A DNA stretch of 10,180 nt from an uncultured bacterium. Its GTDB lineage: Bacteria; Cyanobacteriota; Vampirovibrionia; Gastranaerophilales; Gastranaerophilaceae. Where the stretch lies: NCBI GenBank assembly GCA_937894665.1, contig CALAWF010000120.1:1-10180 (forward strand). The letters are read 5' to 3'. Numbering within the stretch: position 1 is the stretch's first letter; the number at the start of each line of letters is the position of its first letter. Positions 1-6,786 of the stretch are shown one piece after another. A program made the position numbers and the translations under genes. The notes under the pieces are model-generated. The model did no database searches, was not told the DNA's origin, and saw only the letters and a list, made by a program, of their open reading frames with translations.

Positions 1-749
1 ATGCTATTGAAAGCCAAGATATTTTAGATGAAACCGCTGCCGGTTTGAAAGAAATTACTCAAGAATTGGGTATAAATTATGTGTTCAAGTCATCTTTTGA
101 CAAAGCTAATCGTTCTTCTATTACTTCATTCAGAGGTCCGGGGCTTGAAAAAGGGCTTGAAATGCTTCAAAACGTGAAAGATAAATATAATCTTCCGATT
201 GTAACTGATATTCACACTCCGGATCAAGCTCATGTTGTGGCACAAGTTGCTGACATTTTGCAAATCCCTGCATTTTTATGCCGTCAAACAGATTTGCTTG
301 TTGCCGCTGCAAGAACAGGAAAAATTATAAATATCAAAAAAGGTCAGTTCTTAGCTCCTGATCAAATGAAAAGTTTAATTAAAAAGGTTGAAGATTCAGG
401 TAATACAAATATTATGCTAACTGATAGAGGGACATCTTTCGGATATAACAATTTAGTTGTTGATTTCCGTGGTATTCCTATTATGCAATCATTTGGCTAT
501 CCTGTTGTATTTGATGCTACTCATAGTGTCCAACTTCCTGGGGCAAATGGTACAAGTTCCGGCGGAGATAGAAGATTTGTTCCGTATCTTGCAAAAGCTG
601 CTATGGCAGTTGGTGCAAATGTTTTATTCTTTGAAGTTCATCCAAATCCGGATAAAGCCTTGTGCGATGGACCTAATATGGTGGCATTGAAGGACGCTAA
701 AGAATTATTCTCAACTTGCAAGAAAATTTTTGAACTTGTGAAAGAATAA
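1..749 (+). CDS. kdsA: 3-deoxy-8-phosphooctulonate synthase (KDO-8-P synthase), 5' end missing
   Basis: Condenses phosphoenolpyruvate with arabinose-5-phosphate to Kdo-8-phosphate, the committed cytosolic step toward the Kdo of LPS inner core. The reading frame is open from base 3 to the stop at 749, giving 248 visible residues; roughly 20-30 N-terminal residues lie outside the window. A TTG at 45 is not the true start, because family sequence (AIES, then a helix) continues upstream of it. Visible family motifs are KSSFDKANRSS, RGPGLEKG, VTDIHTPDQ, IPAFLCRQTDLL, KKGQFLAPDQM, FGYNNLVVDFRG, FDATHSVQLPG, FFEVHPNPDKAL and CDGPN. Most of the protein resembles the Aquifex (metal-dependent) type as I remember it. 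However, the residue before AIES is encoded by a codon ending AT, so it cannot be the metal-ligand Cys, and the late CDGP motif is metal-independent-like. The MBL-fold gene follows after 14 bases, so the genes are probably one operon. Identification is certain; the metal class is inferred. Confidence 0.96.
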   Translation, partial: AIESQDILDETAAGLKEITQELGINYVFKSSFDKANRSSITSFRGPGLEKGLEMLQNVKDKYNLPIVTDIHTPDQAHVVAQVADILQIPAFLCRQTDLLVAAARTGKIINIKKGQFLAPDQMKSLIKKVEDSGNTNIMLTDRGTSFGYNNLVVDFRGIPIMQSFGYPVVFDATHSVQLPGANGTSSGGDRRFVPYLAKAAMAVGANVLFFEVHPNPDKALCDGPNMVALKDAKELFSTCKKIFELVKE

Positions 750-763
750 GGAGTAACAAGTTT

Positions 764-1390
764 ATGATTTTGAAAACTTTTGTAGAAGGACCAATTGATG
801 CAAATAATTATCTGCTTATTGATGAAGAATCAAAAGAAGCGGTGATGATTGATTGTTCCGATGCAAGAAAAGAACTTTTGGACGAAATAAAATCACAAGG
901 TTTGAATTTGAAATACATCTTACTCACCCACGGTCATTTTGACCATATTATGGGAGTAGATGTTTTTAAAGAGCAATTTGGAGTTGATGCTTATGTTGCT
1001 CAAGATGATGTTGAGCAGGTTAAAACAACTCCCCATATGATTTTTATGTTCACGGGTTTGCATGCTCCGGAAATAAAAACTATCAACCACTATGTAAAAG
1101 ATGGCAACGAATTTACTTTTGGCAAAAATACAATTAAAGCAATTGCAACAGCAGGACATACAGAAGGCGGAATGAGTTACCTTGTTGGAGATAAACTTTT
1201 TTCCGGTGATACATTGTTTCAAAAAAGCGTTGGACGTTCTGATTTACCTGGGGGAGATTTCAAAAAATTATCTCACAGTGTGAAAGATATTTTGTTTGCT
1301 CTCCCTGACGATACAAAGGTTTTCCCTGGACATGGGGCATCAACTTCAATAGGTTTTGAAAAGAAATATAATGAAATTTTAAATATATAG
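764..1390 (+). CDS. MBL-fold metallo-hydrolase, glyoxalase II-like (YcbL/GloB type)
   Basis: A cytosolic metallo-beta-lactamase-fold hydrolase of 208 residues, the size of the short GloB-like/YcbL family. The metal site is complete: THGHFDH at residues 55-61 (the HxHxDH motif), H132 in TAGHTEGG, D149 in FSGDTLF, and H190 in FPGHG. The N-terminal VEGPIDANNYLL strand is typical of the family. It lacks the C-terminal substrate-binding extension of classical hydroxyacylglutathione hydrolase, so the true substrate (a thioester or other small ester) cannot be read from the sequence. The start is well supported: AAGGAG at 748-753 overlaps the kdsA stop codon and lies 10 bases before the ATG. Only 10 bases separate the stop from pheS, so it is probably co-transcribed with kdsA and pheS. 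No damage or unusual composition is visible. Confidence 0.9.
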   Translation: MILKTFVEGPIDANNYLLIDEESKEAVMIDCSDARKELLDEIKSQGLNLKYILLTHGHFDHIMGVDVFKEQFGVDAYVAQDDVEQVKTTPHMIFMFTGLHAPEIKTINHYVKDGNEFTFGKNTIKAIATAGHTEGGMSYLVGDKLFSGDTLFQKSVGRSDLPGGDFKKLSHSVKDILFALPDDTKVFPGHGASTSIGFEKKYNEILNI

Positions 1391-1400
1391 AGGTATAAAA

Positions 1401-2438
1401 ATGAAAGAACAATTAGAAAAAATATACGCTGAAGCTACCGCAGATATTGAAAAAGCTTCTAGTGTAAAAGACTTAGAGGATATTAAGTTCAAGTATTTGA
1501 GCCGTAAGGGTGAATTTAATGAAATCAAAAAAGGTTTGAAAGACTTATCTGTTGAAGATAAAAAAGTTGTTGGTTCTTTAGCTAACGAAATTACTCAAAA
1601 ATTAGAATCTTCAATTAAAAATAAATTCAAATTGTTCTACGAAAAAGAATTGAACGAAAAATTACAAAAAGAAAAAATCGATGTAACTCTTCCCGGACAA
1701 TATATTCCAAGAGGTCATGTTCATCCGTTGACTTCAACAACAAACGAAATTTGTTCAATTTTCCAAAGTTTAGGTTTTTCAGTTGTTCCGGATGAATTTG
1801 CTCCTGAAGTTGAAACTGAATATTATAACTTTGATATGTTGAATGTTCCAAAAGATCACCCAGCACGTGATATGCAAGATACATTCTATACAAATATTGC
1901 AGAAAATGTTGTTCTTAGAAGCCAAACTTCTGGGGCTCAAATTCACGCAATGGAAGGTAAAAATCCTCCAATCAGAATTATCGCACCTGGAAGAGTTTAT
2001 AGAAACGAAAATATCAATTCTAGAAAAAATAATTTCTTCCATCAAATCGAAGGTTTGTATGTAGATAAAAATATTACATTTGGCGATTTGAAAGGTGTTT
2101 TGAATGAATTTATCAGAATTTATTTTGGTGAAAGTCGTCCAACTCGTTTCAGAAGCAGTTTCTTCCCATTCACTGAACCATCAGCAGAAGTTGATGTTCA
2201 ATGTATTATGTGCGGAGGAAAAGGTTGCAGAACTTGTTCAGGAACCGGTTGGTTAGAAGTTTTAGGTGCAGGCATGGTTGACCCTAACGTATTGCGTGGT
2301 GTTGGAATTGACCCTGATGTTTATTCCGGTTTCGCTTTTGGTATGGGTGTAGAAAGACTTGCAATGCTAAAATATGCTGTTGATGATATTAGATTATTCT
2401 TCAACGACGATGTAAGATTTTTGAAACAATTCAAATAA
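1401..2438 (+). CDS. pheS: Phenylalanyl-tRNA synthetase alpha subunit
   Basis: Catalytic alpha subunit of the (alpha-beta)2 class II synthetase that charges tRNA-Phe in the cytosol. At 345 residues it has the normal bacterial length. Residues 1-85 form the charged N-terminal coiled-coil arm that contacts tRNA. The catalytic core starts near DVTLPGQYIPRGHVHPL. Motif 2 begins at G197 (GRVYRNEN, then FFHQIEGL), and motif 3 is GFAFGMGVERLAMLKY from residue 310. A cysteine cluster, C268-x2-C271-x4-C276-x2-C279, sits before WLEVLGAGMVDP; E. coli PheS lacks it, though I recall similar clusters in some other bacterial PheS proteins. The start ATG has AGAGG about 7 bases upstream. pheT does not follow: a hairpin terminator ends the unit directly after pheS, so the beta subunit must be encoded elsewhere. 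Such separation is known in several phyla, including cyanobacteria. Confidence 0.97.
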   Translation: MKEQLEKIYAEATADIEKASSVKDLEDIKFKYLSRKGEFNEIKKGLKDLSVEDKKVVGSLANEITQKLESSIKNKFKLFYEKELNEKLQKEKIDVTLPGQYIPRGHVHPLTSTTNEICSIFQSLGFSVVPDEFAPEVETEYYNFDMLNVPKDHPARDMQDTFYTNIAENVVLRSQTSGAQIHAMEGKNPPIRIIAPGRVYRNENINSRKNNFFHQIEGLYVDKNITFGDLKGVLNEFIRIYFGESRPTRFRSSFFPFTEPSAEVDVQCIMCGGKGCRTCSGTGWLEVLGAGMVDPNVLRGVGIDPDVYSGFAFGMGVERLAMLKYAVDDIRLFFNDDVRFLKQFK

Positions 2439-2445
2439 TTAGTTT

Positions 2446-2482
2446 GAGAAATCCCCTTTGATGTGGGGATTTCTCTATTTTT
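2446..2482 (+). terminator. Intrinsic terminator after pheS
   Basis: A perfect 11-bp stem pairs GAGAAATCCCC (2446-2456) with GGGGATTTCTC (2465-2475). It has an 8-base loop and is followed by TATTTTT (2476-2482). It starts 7 bases after the pheS stop and should end the kdsA-MBL-pheS transcript. The next gene's ribosome binding site begins only 11 bases after the T-run. rseP therefore depends on read-through or on a promoter inside pheS or the hairpin. Confidence 0.85.
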
Positions 2483-2505
2483 GGAACTTTATTGGAGAGG
2501 TTTTT

Positions 2506-3873
2506 ATGTCAATTATAATAATGATTTTACTCTTGAGTTTCTTGGTTTTGGTTCACGAAGCCGGACACTTTTTTGCTGCAAGAATGTTTAAAATCAAGGT
2601 TTCTAAATTTGGATTTGGTTTACCGATTGGCCCGACATTGTGGAGTAAAAAAGTTGGAGATGTGGAAGTTTTAGTTCACGCATTTTTACTTGGAGGGTAT
2701 GTATCATTTCCTGATGATGAAAAGGATTCTAATTTGCCAGCGGATTCAGAAGACAGATTTGTTAATAAACCTGTATGGCAAAGAATGGTTGTAATTTCTG
2801 CCGGTGTTCTTGCAAATATTGTTACAGCATTTGTTTTGGTTCTTTTGACCTCAATTGTTTGGGGAAAATTGCCATCAGGACAATATGAAGTTTATATAAA
2901 TAAATTGGCAGATAAAACAACCGAGTCTGTTAGCCAAAGTGGTTTGCAAGCCGGTGATAGAATTTTAAAAATTAACGGTTCAGATATTCCGTCATCTTAT
3001 GCTTTAACTTTGTATGCACAAAATAGCAAACCTTTTGATTCAAAAATTGATAAGCAGTTTATGGAATCTAACCTTGTTAAGTTGGAAAAATTAAATCCGA
3101 AATTAAAATCAAATGAACCTATCAAGGCTTCTACTGTTGTAACTTTACCGGTTGTAGATTCTGAACCTGAATTGAAAATCCCTGATGAAGCATTAAAGGG
3201 TTATAGCTTGTATAAAGATAGCCAAATTTCATTGAACGAAACTCAAGTTAAATTAAGAGATAAAATTCAGGACGAAAAAACTTATACTGCTGATGGTAAT
3301 ACGACTCTAAATGATGTTGCATATGCAATTTCGGACAGTTATAGACCTTTGAATATTACAGTCCAAAGAGATGGTAAGGCAATTAATTTGAAAACCGTTT
3401 ATCCAAATGAAAAAGGTCTTCTTGGGGTATTGATTGAAGCACGACAAGTTTTAGTACCAACAAAAAATATTCCTACGGCATTGAAAGGTAGCTGCACTTA
3501 CCTTTGGGAACAGACATATATTTTAGTTTATGGGTTGTGGCAGTTGTTTACCGGTAAAATTCCGATGAAGGATTTGCACGGAATTGTTGTTATTACAAAA
3601 ATTGGCGGAGATGTAATTGAACATAACGGATTTTTCTCAGGTTTGTTATTAACAGCTATGATTTCTCTTGATTTAGCGTTAGTCAACTTCTTGCCTATTC
3701 CGGCTCTTGACGGTGGACATTTTATGTTCTTGGTTATTGAAAAATTGAGAGGAAAACCGTTAGACGAAGAAACAATAAACAAGATAAGTTCATTTTTCTT
3801 CTTGTTGTTAATTATATTTATGGTCTTGGTTGTATTTAATGATATTTATGCACTTGTAAGACATAAAATTTAA
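2506..3873 (+). CDS. rseP: Site-2 protease family membrane metalloprotease (RseP/M50), with enlarged PDZ region
   Basis: An intramembrane zinc protease that cleaves single-pass membrane substrates such as anti-sigma factors or remnant signal peptides in the inner membrane. The first membrane segment holds HEAGH at residues 17-21 (zinc ligands H17 and H21, catalytic E18). The partner motif NFLPIPALDGGH spans residues 394-405, with D402 as third ligand. Hydrophobic segments near residues 95-115, 370-392 and 430-450 complete the membrane core. A PDZ-like domain lies between: LQAGDRILKINGSDI (147-161) and TLNDVAYAIS to VQRDGK (from 267). A lysine-rich stretch of about 100 residues separates its two halves, which is unusual. 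The ATG at 2506 is preferred because GGAGAGG (2494-2500) lies 5 bases before it. An in-frame TTG at 2458 sits inside the pheS terminator loop and is unlikely to be used. No dxr or bamA neighbour is present. The product has 455 residues. Confidence 0.93.
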   Translation: MSIIIMILLLSFLVLVHEAGHFFAARMFKIKVSKFGFGLPIGPTLWSKKVGDVEVLVHAFLLGGYVSFPDDEKDSNLPADSEDRFVNKPVWQRMVVISAGVLANIVTAFVLVLLTSIVWGKLPSGQYEVYINKLADKTTESVSQSGLQAGDRILKINGSDIPSSYALTLYAQNSKPFDSKIDKQFMESNLVKLEKLNPKLKSNEPIKASTVVTLPVVDSEPELKIPDEALKGYSLYKDSQISLNETQVKLRDKIQDEKTYTADGNTTLNDVAYAISDSYRPLNITVQRDGKAINLKTVYPNEKGLLGVLIEARQVLVPTKNIPTALKGSCTYLWEQTYILVYGLWQLFTGKIPMKDLHGIVVITKIGGDVIEHNGFFSGLLLTAMISLDLALVNFLPIPALDGGHFMFLVIEKLRGKPLDEETINKISSFFFLLLIIFMVLVVFNDIYALVRHKI

Positions 3874-3895
3874 TTTATAAAATTTCTGTTTATTT

Positions 3896-3936
3896 AAAAT
3901 TAAGGTTCGACATTATATAAGTCGAACCTTAATTTT
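3896..3936 (+). terminator. Bidirectional-type hairpin terminator after rseP
   Basis: Two 16-base arms (3896-3911 and 3921-3936) pair perfectly, with the core AAGGTTCGAC against GTCGAACCTT. The loop has 9 bases, and A-run/T-run ends let it act in either direction. It lies 22 bases after the rseP stop. The right arm runs into the probable -35 box of the next gene. Confidence 0.9.
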
Positions 3937-3963
3937 TAGAAGAGCGTTTGTTTATGCTATAAT
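3935..3963 (+). promoter_or_regulatory. Sigma-70-type promoter of the ArsB/NhaD transporter gene
   Basis: The -35 box is TTTAGA (3935-3940), followed by a 17-base spacer and the -10 box TATAAT (3958-3963). A TGC extension directly before the -10 makes it an extended -10 promoter. Predicted transcription starts near 3970. AAGGA at 3983-3987 then serves as ribosome binding site, 9 bases before the ATG at 3997. The -35 box overlaps the end of the rseP terminator. Confidence 0.75.
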
Positions 3964-3996
3964 AGACTTGATTACAATGGAAAAGGAATTTTTAGT

Positions 3997-5319
3997 ATGT
4001 TAAATTTTATTCAAACTCACGGAATGTTAATTTCGGGACTAATTCTTTTAGTTTCGTATATATTTATTGCCAGTGAGAAAATCCAAAAATCCGTAGTTGC
4101 ATTGGTTGGAGCTTCTTTGACAATGCTTTTGGGGCTAATCCCGTTGTCATTGAATCTTCAAAGTAATGTGAAGGGGGTTTTTGAGTACGTTGATTTTGAA
4201 GTAATTTTCTTGCTTATTGGCATGATGATTATTGTACACATTGCAAGTCGAAGCGGGGTTTTCAAATGGATGGCTTTGAACTTGTTGAAAGCTACAAAAG
4301 GGCATCCAAAGACTGTTCTTTTTGCACTTGCGGCATTTACTGCGGTGGCATCTGCATTTTTGGATAACGTTACAACAGTTGTTCTTATGATGCCTATCAC
4401 TTTTGTTATTGCAAAAGAATTTGATACAGATCCTGTACCGTTTTTGATTACAGAAGTTTTAGCTTCTAATATTGGTGGAACTGCAACATTGATTGGCGAT
4501 CCTCCGAATATTATTATCGGTACTCGTGCAGGTTTGAGTTTTATGGATTTTGTAGTGGAACTTACTCCTGTAGTTTTTGTGATTTTCCTTGTTGCAATCA
4601 GTCTTTTGATTTTCTTGTTCCGTAAGGGATTAAAAGCAACTCCTGAAAAAATGGAACATGTTGCAAATTTGGATAACTCAAAAACTATTACAAATAAAGC
4701 CTTGATGATTAGATCAGTTGTTACTTTGGCTTTGGTTATCTTGGGGTTTGTAACTCATGATATAACCCATATTTCAGCTTATGTTTTTGCTGTTGCCGGT
4801 GCATCGTTCTTATTATTGTTTGAAAAACCAAAAGAAATTTACCGTGATGTTGAATGGTTAACAATATTCTTCTTTGTTGGTTTGTTCATTATTATTGGTG
4901 GATTTGAGGCAAATGGTGGTATTAAATTTTTGGCAGACCAGTTGATTGTTTTGACTCACGGAAGTTTAAATGCCGCAACAATGATTATTCTTTGGGCTTC
5001 TGGAATTTTGTCAGGAATTATTGATAATATTCCATATACCGCAACAATGGCTCCATTGATTGAAGAACTTGTCAGCCCATCAAATCCTAATGCAATTACC
5101 GGAGCAACACATGCTTTGTGGTGGGCATTATCGTTAGGTGCATGTTTAGGTGGAAACTTAACTATTATTGGTGCCGCTGCTAATGTTATTGTTAGTGAAA
5201 CAGCATCCTCTAAAGGTCATAAAATTTCATTCTTGAGATTTATGAAATATGGTGCATTGATTACATTTATTTCCCTTCTATTGAGTTCCGTATATTTGTA
5301 TTTTAAATATTTGCGATAG
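3997..5319 (+). CDS. ArsB/NhaD family ion transporter (ion transporter superfamily)
   Basis: A polytopic inner-membrane protein of 440 residues with about 11-12 hydrophobic segments. It has the inverted-duplicated layout of the ArsB/NhaD (P-type permease) family. The first half carries SAFLDNVTTVVLMMP (from residue 119, with D123 and N124) and GGTATLIGDPPN (160-171). The second half repeats the pattern with IIDNIPYTATMAP (D343, N344) and GGNLTIIGAAANV (from 385). These paired DN and GG-T/L-IG-N motifs mark the two discontinuous helices that bind ion and substrate in this superfamily. Family members export arsenite or exchange Na+ for H+. No ars regulator or reductase is nearby, so arsenite is not specifically supported and Na+/H+ exchange or another anion is equally possible. 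It is a single-gene unit with its own promoter and terminator. Codon use matches the genes to its left. Confidence 0.88.
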   Translation: MLNFIQTHGMLISGLILLVSYIFIASEKIQKSVVALVGASLTMLLGLIPLSLNLQSNVKGVFEYVDFEVIFLLIGMMIIVHIASRSGVFKWMALNLLKATKGHPKTVLFALAAFTAVASAFLDNVTTVVLMMPITFVIAKEFDTDPVPFLITEVLASNIGGTATLIGDPPNIIIGTRAGLSFMDFVVELTPVVFVIFLVAISLLIFLFRKGLKATPEKMEHVANLDNSKTITNKALMIRSVVTLALVILGFVTHDITHISAYVFAVAGASFLLLFEKPKEIYRDVEWLTIFFFVGLFIIIGGFEANGGIKFLADQLIVLTHGSLNAATMIILWASGILSGIIDNIPYTATMAPLIEELVSPSNPNAITGATHALWWALSLGACLGGNLTIIGAAANVIVSETASSKGHKISFLRFMKYGALITFISLLLSSVYLYFKYLR

Positions 5320-5343
5320 TGAATGGGAAATAAAAGGTTTAAG

Positions 5344-5376
5344 CGAGGCGGAATTATTTAATTCCGCCCGTTTTTT
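5344..5376 (+). terminator. Intrinsic terminator after the transporter gene (copy 1 of a repeated hairpin)
   Basis: GGCGGAATT (5347-5355) pairs perfectly with AATTCCGCC (5360-5368) across an ATTT loop, and TTTTTT follows at 5371-5376. The flanking CG pairs extend the stem after one bulged A. The hairpin core recurs almost unchanged at 7901-7933, so this is a repeated terminator sequence and not a unique one. Confidence 0.88.
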
Positions 5377-5442
5377 ATAAAAATATAATTGTTCCCTTTT
5401 TCCTTTTTATTTTGATGAAAAAAGAAAACCCTCACCCCTACC

Positions 5443-5468
5443 CCCTCTCCCTTTAAAAAGGGCGAGGG
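5443..5468. repeat. REP-like C-rich palindrome
   Basis: CCCTCTCCCTTT (5443-5454) pairs with AAAGGGCGAGGG (5457-5468) with one mismatch. The run CCTCACCCCTACCCC precedes it. C-rich palindromes of this style are common dispersed REP or MITE-like elements in many bacteria. A shorter relative, CCCTCTCC/GGAGAGGG, lies at 7240-7259. There is no coding content. Confidence 0.6.
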
Positions 5469-5563
5469 AAAATAGTTATAAAAAACACGAGAGATAAAAT
5501 GGCTCGAGTTATCATTTGGGAGTAAGACGTTACCATTCAACGTGATGCATTCACTATGTAACG

Positions 5564-5602
5564 AACTTATAGACCTATCAACTTATAGACTTATAGACTT
5601 TT
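5564..5602. repeat. TATAGAC short tandem array, left copy of an inverted pair
   Basis: This 39-base array is built from variants of CTTATAGA, with units spaced about 8-17 bases apart. Its reverse complement matches 7181-7219 at 34 of 39 positions by manual alignment without gaps. The pair faces inward around spmA, spmB and the zinc-ribbon gene. Confidence 0.8.
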
Positions 5603-5613
5603 GTCCAAATTCA

Positions 5614-5642
5614 TTGACCGTGATTTTATTTGATGTCATAAT
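5614..5642 (+). promoter_or_regulatory. Strong promoter of spmA, predicted to give a leaderless mRNA
   Basis: The -35 box is TTGACC (5614-5619), followed by a 17-base spacer and the -10 box CATAAT (5637-5642) with a TGT extension just before it. Counting from the -10 box, position +1 falls on base 5649, the A of the spmA start codon. No Shine-Dalgarno is present between the promoter and the ATG, which fits a leaderless transcript. The boxes are read directly; the start site is inferred. Confidence 0.65.
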
Positions 5643-5648
5643 CATTTT

Positions 5649-6260
5649 ATGAATTATATTTTTTACGCACTAATAGTAATTTCAATAATAATCGGAGCAA
5701 TCAACGGAAAACTCCAAGATGTCGTAAATTCGATTATGTCGGGGGCGGAATTGTCTGTTAAGATTGCATTTTCTCTTATTGGAATTATGGCTTTTTGGCT
5801 TGGGGTTATGCGAATTGCAGAAAAATCAGGACTTATTAAAATAATCTCTAAAATTTTGAAGCCAATAACAAAAATATTATTTGACGAACTTTCTCCGGAA
5901 TCTCCTGCCATTGGTGATATTGCGATGAATTTTACGGCAAATGCTTTTGGACTTGCAAATGCCGCAACTCCATTCGGGATAAAAGCAATGGAGGAATTAA
6001 AAAAAGAAAACCTTGGGCAAAATACCGCATCAAATTCAATGTGTTTATTCTTAGGTATGAACACTGCAGGATTTCAACTAATCCCAACGACTGTTTTAGC
6101 TGTACTTGTCGGCATTGGTTACAAAAATCCAACAGAAATTATTGCTCCAACATTTATAGTTACATTGATTGCATTCATCTCTGCAATAATTATGGCAAAA
6201 ATTGGTGCTAAAATTTCTCGAAAGTTAGAAATGAAATCTAAGGAGGCTGCAAATGACTAG
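5649..6260 (+). CDS. spmA: Spore maturation protein A-like membrane protein (nucleoside recognition/gate domain)
   Basis: An integral membrane protein of 203 residues with about five hydrophobic segments, and the usual SpmA length. Diagnostic stretches are GIMAFWLGVMRIAEKSGL (about residues 45-62), MNFTANAFGLANAATPFGIKAM (about 92-113) and MNTAGFQLIPTT (about 136-147). SpmA and SpmB form a two-part 'gate domain' membrane system. In Bacillus it influences spore core dehydration, but homologues occur widely in non-sporulating, LPS-bearing bacteria, where the substrate is unknown. A kdsA gene in the same segment makes sporulation unlikely here. The gene overlaps spmB by 8 bases, so the two are translationally coupled. 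The start at 5649 fits the family N-terminus (MNYIFYAL) but has no ribosome binding site; a promoter is placed for a leaderless start. Confidence 0.9.
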   Translation: MNYIFYALIVISIIIGAINGKLQDVVNSIMSGAELSVKIAFSLIGIMAFWLGVMRIAEKSGLIKIISKILKPITKILFDELSPESPAIGDIAMNFTANAFGLANAATPFGIKAMEELKKENLGQNTASNSMCLFLGMNTAGFQLIPTTVLAVLVGIGYKNPTEIIAPTFIVTLIAFISAIIMAKIGAKISRKLEMKSKEAAND

Positions 6261-6786
6261 ACTCCTTAATCTTATCTCACTTTGGGCTTTGCCTGTAATT
6301 TTGTTAACGGTCTTAACTTTTGGAATTTTCAAAAAAGTTCCGTTATACGAAGAGTTTACAGAAGGAGCAAAAGACGGATTCAAAGTTTCTGTAAAAATTA
6401 TCCCGTATCTTGTTGCCATAATTGTCGGAATTTCAATGCTTAGAGCAAGTGGAGCAATCGAAATGTTAGCATCTTTCTTGGCTCCAATCCTTACAAAATT
6501 CAACATTCCGGCTGACACATTACCTTTGATGATTGTTCGTTCTTTGTCCGGTTCCGGAGCTTTGGGAATTTTTTCTGATATTGCAAATCATTTAGGACCT
6601 GATGCTTACGCTACAAAACTTTCAGCGGTTATGTTAGGAAGTAGTGAAACGACTTTCTATGTTTTGGCCGTTTATTTTGGAGCTGTTGGAATTTCAAAAA
6701 TCAGATACGCACTTGTTATAGGGCTTCTCGCAGATTTAGTCGGAATTATTGCCGCAATTTCGGTATGTAACCTGATGTTTGGATAG
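6253..6786 (+). CDS. spmB: Spore maturation protein B-like membrane protein (nucleoside recognition/gate domain)
   Basis: Partner of SpmA: 177 residues with about four to five membrane segments, the normal SpmB length. Family stretches include KKVPLYEEFTEGAKDGF (about 27-43), LVAIIVGISMLRASGA, the conserved RSLSGSGALG (about 97-106) and LGSSETTFYVLAVYFGAVG (about 127-145). The conserved SGSGALG and SSETTFY segments are thought to form the gate-domain core. AAGGAGG at 6239-6245 lies about 7 bases before the ATG, a strong ribosome binding site that contrasts with spmA, which has none. The last 41 bases overlap, tail to tail, with the zinc-ribbon gene on the other strand, and no terminator is visible between them. 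Transcripts from the two strands would therefore be complementary at their 3' ends. Confidence 0.9.
   Translation: MTRLLNLISLWALPVILLTVLTFGIFKKVPLYEEFTEGAKDGFKVSVKIIPYLVAIIVGISMLRASGAIEMLASFLAPILTKFNIPADTLPLMIVRSLSGSGALGIFSDIANHLGPDAYATKLSAVMLGSSETTFYVLAVYFGAVGISKIRYALVIGLLADLVGIIAAISVCNLMFG

Larger units (their letters stand above)
5320..5648. other. Repeat-rich intergenic region between the transporter gene and spmA
   Basis: This 329-base gap holds no credible gene. In order it contains a terminator (5344-5376), an AT-rich stretch, and a C-rich run ending in a REP-like hairpin (5443-5468). Next comes a structured segment with interleaved inverted repeats: ACGTT/AACGT at 5527-5531 and 5539-5543, and CGTTAC/GTAACG at 5528-5533 and 5558-5563. 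A TATAGAC array (5564-5602) and the spmA promoter (5614-5642) complete it. A 60-codon open frame on the minus strand at 5358-5540 is low-complexity and probably not coding. Confidence 0.7.

Noticed and set aside
2458..2505. An upstream TTG start that would add 16 residues to RseP
   Set aside because: It lies in the loop of the pheS terminator and lacks a ribosome binding site, while ATG 2506 has GGAGAGG 5 bases upstream and gives the normal short N-terminus before HEAGH.
3997..5319. Naming the transporter arsB and predicting arsenic resistance
   Set aside because: Motifs are shared by the whole ArsB/NhaD superfamily and there is no arsR, arsC or arsA neighbour.
5358..5540. Minus-strand 60-codon frame in the gap before spmA
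   Set aside because: It spans the REP-like hairpin and T-rich low-complexity DNA, with no similarity to any known protein.
5564..5602. TATAGAC arrays considered as a CRISPR remnant
   Set aside because: Units are only about 8-10 bases with no unique spacers of constant size, and no cas gene is nearby.
5663..6064. Minus-strand frame of 133 codons opposite spmA
   Set aside because: The opposite strand encodes unmistakable SpmA motifs; this frame has no start signal or known content.
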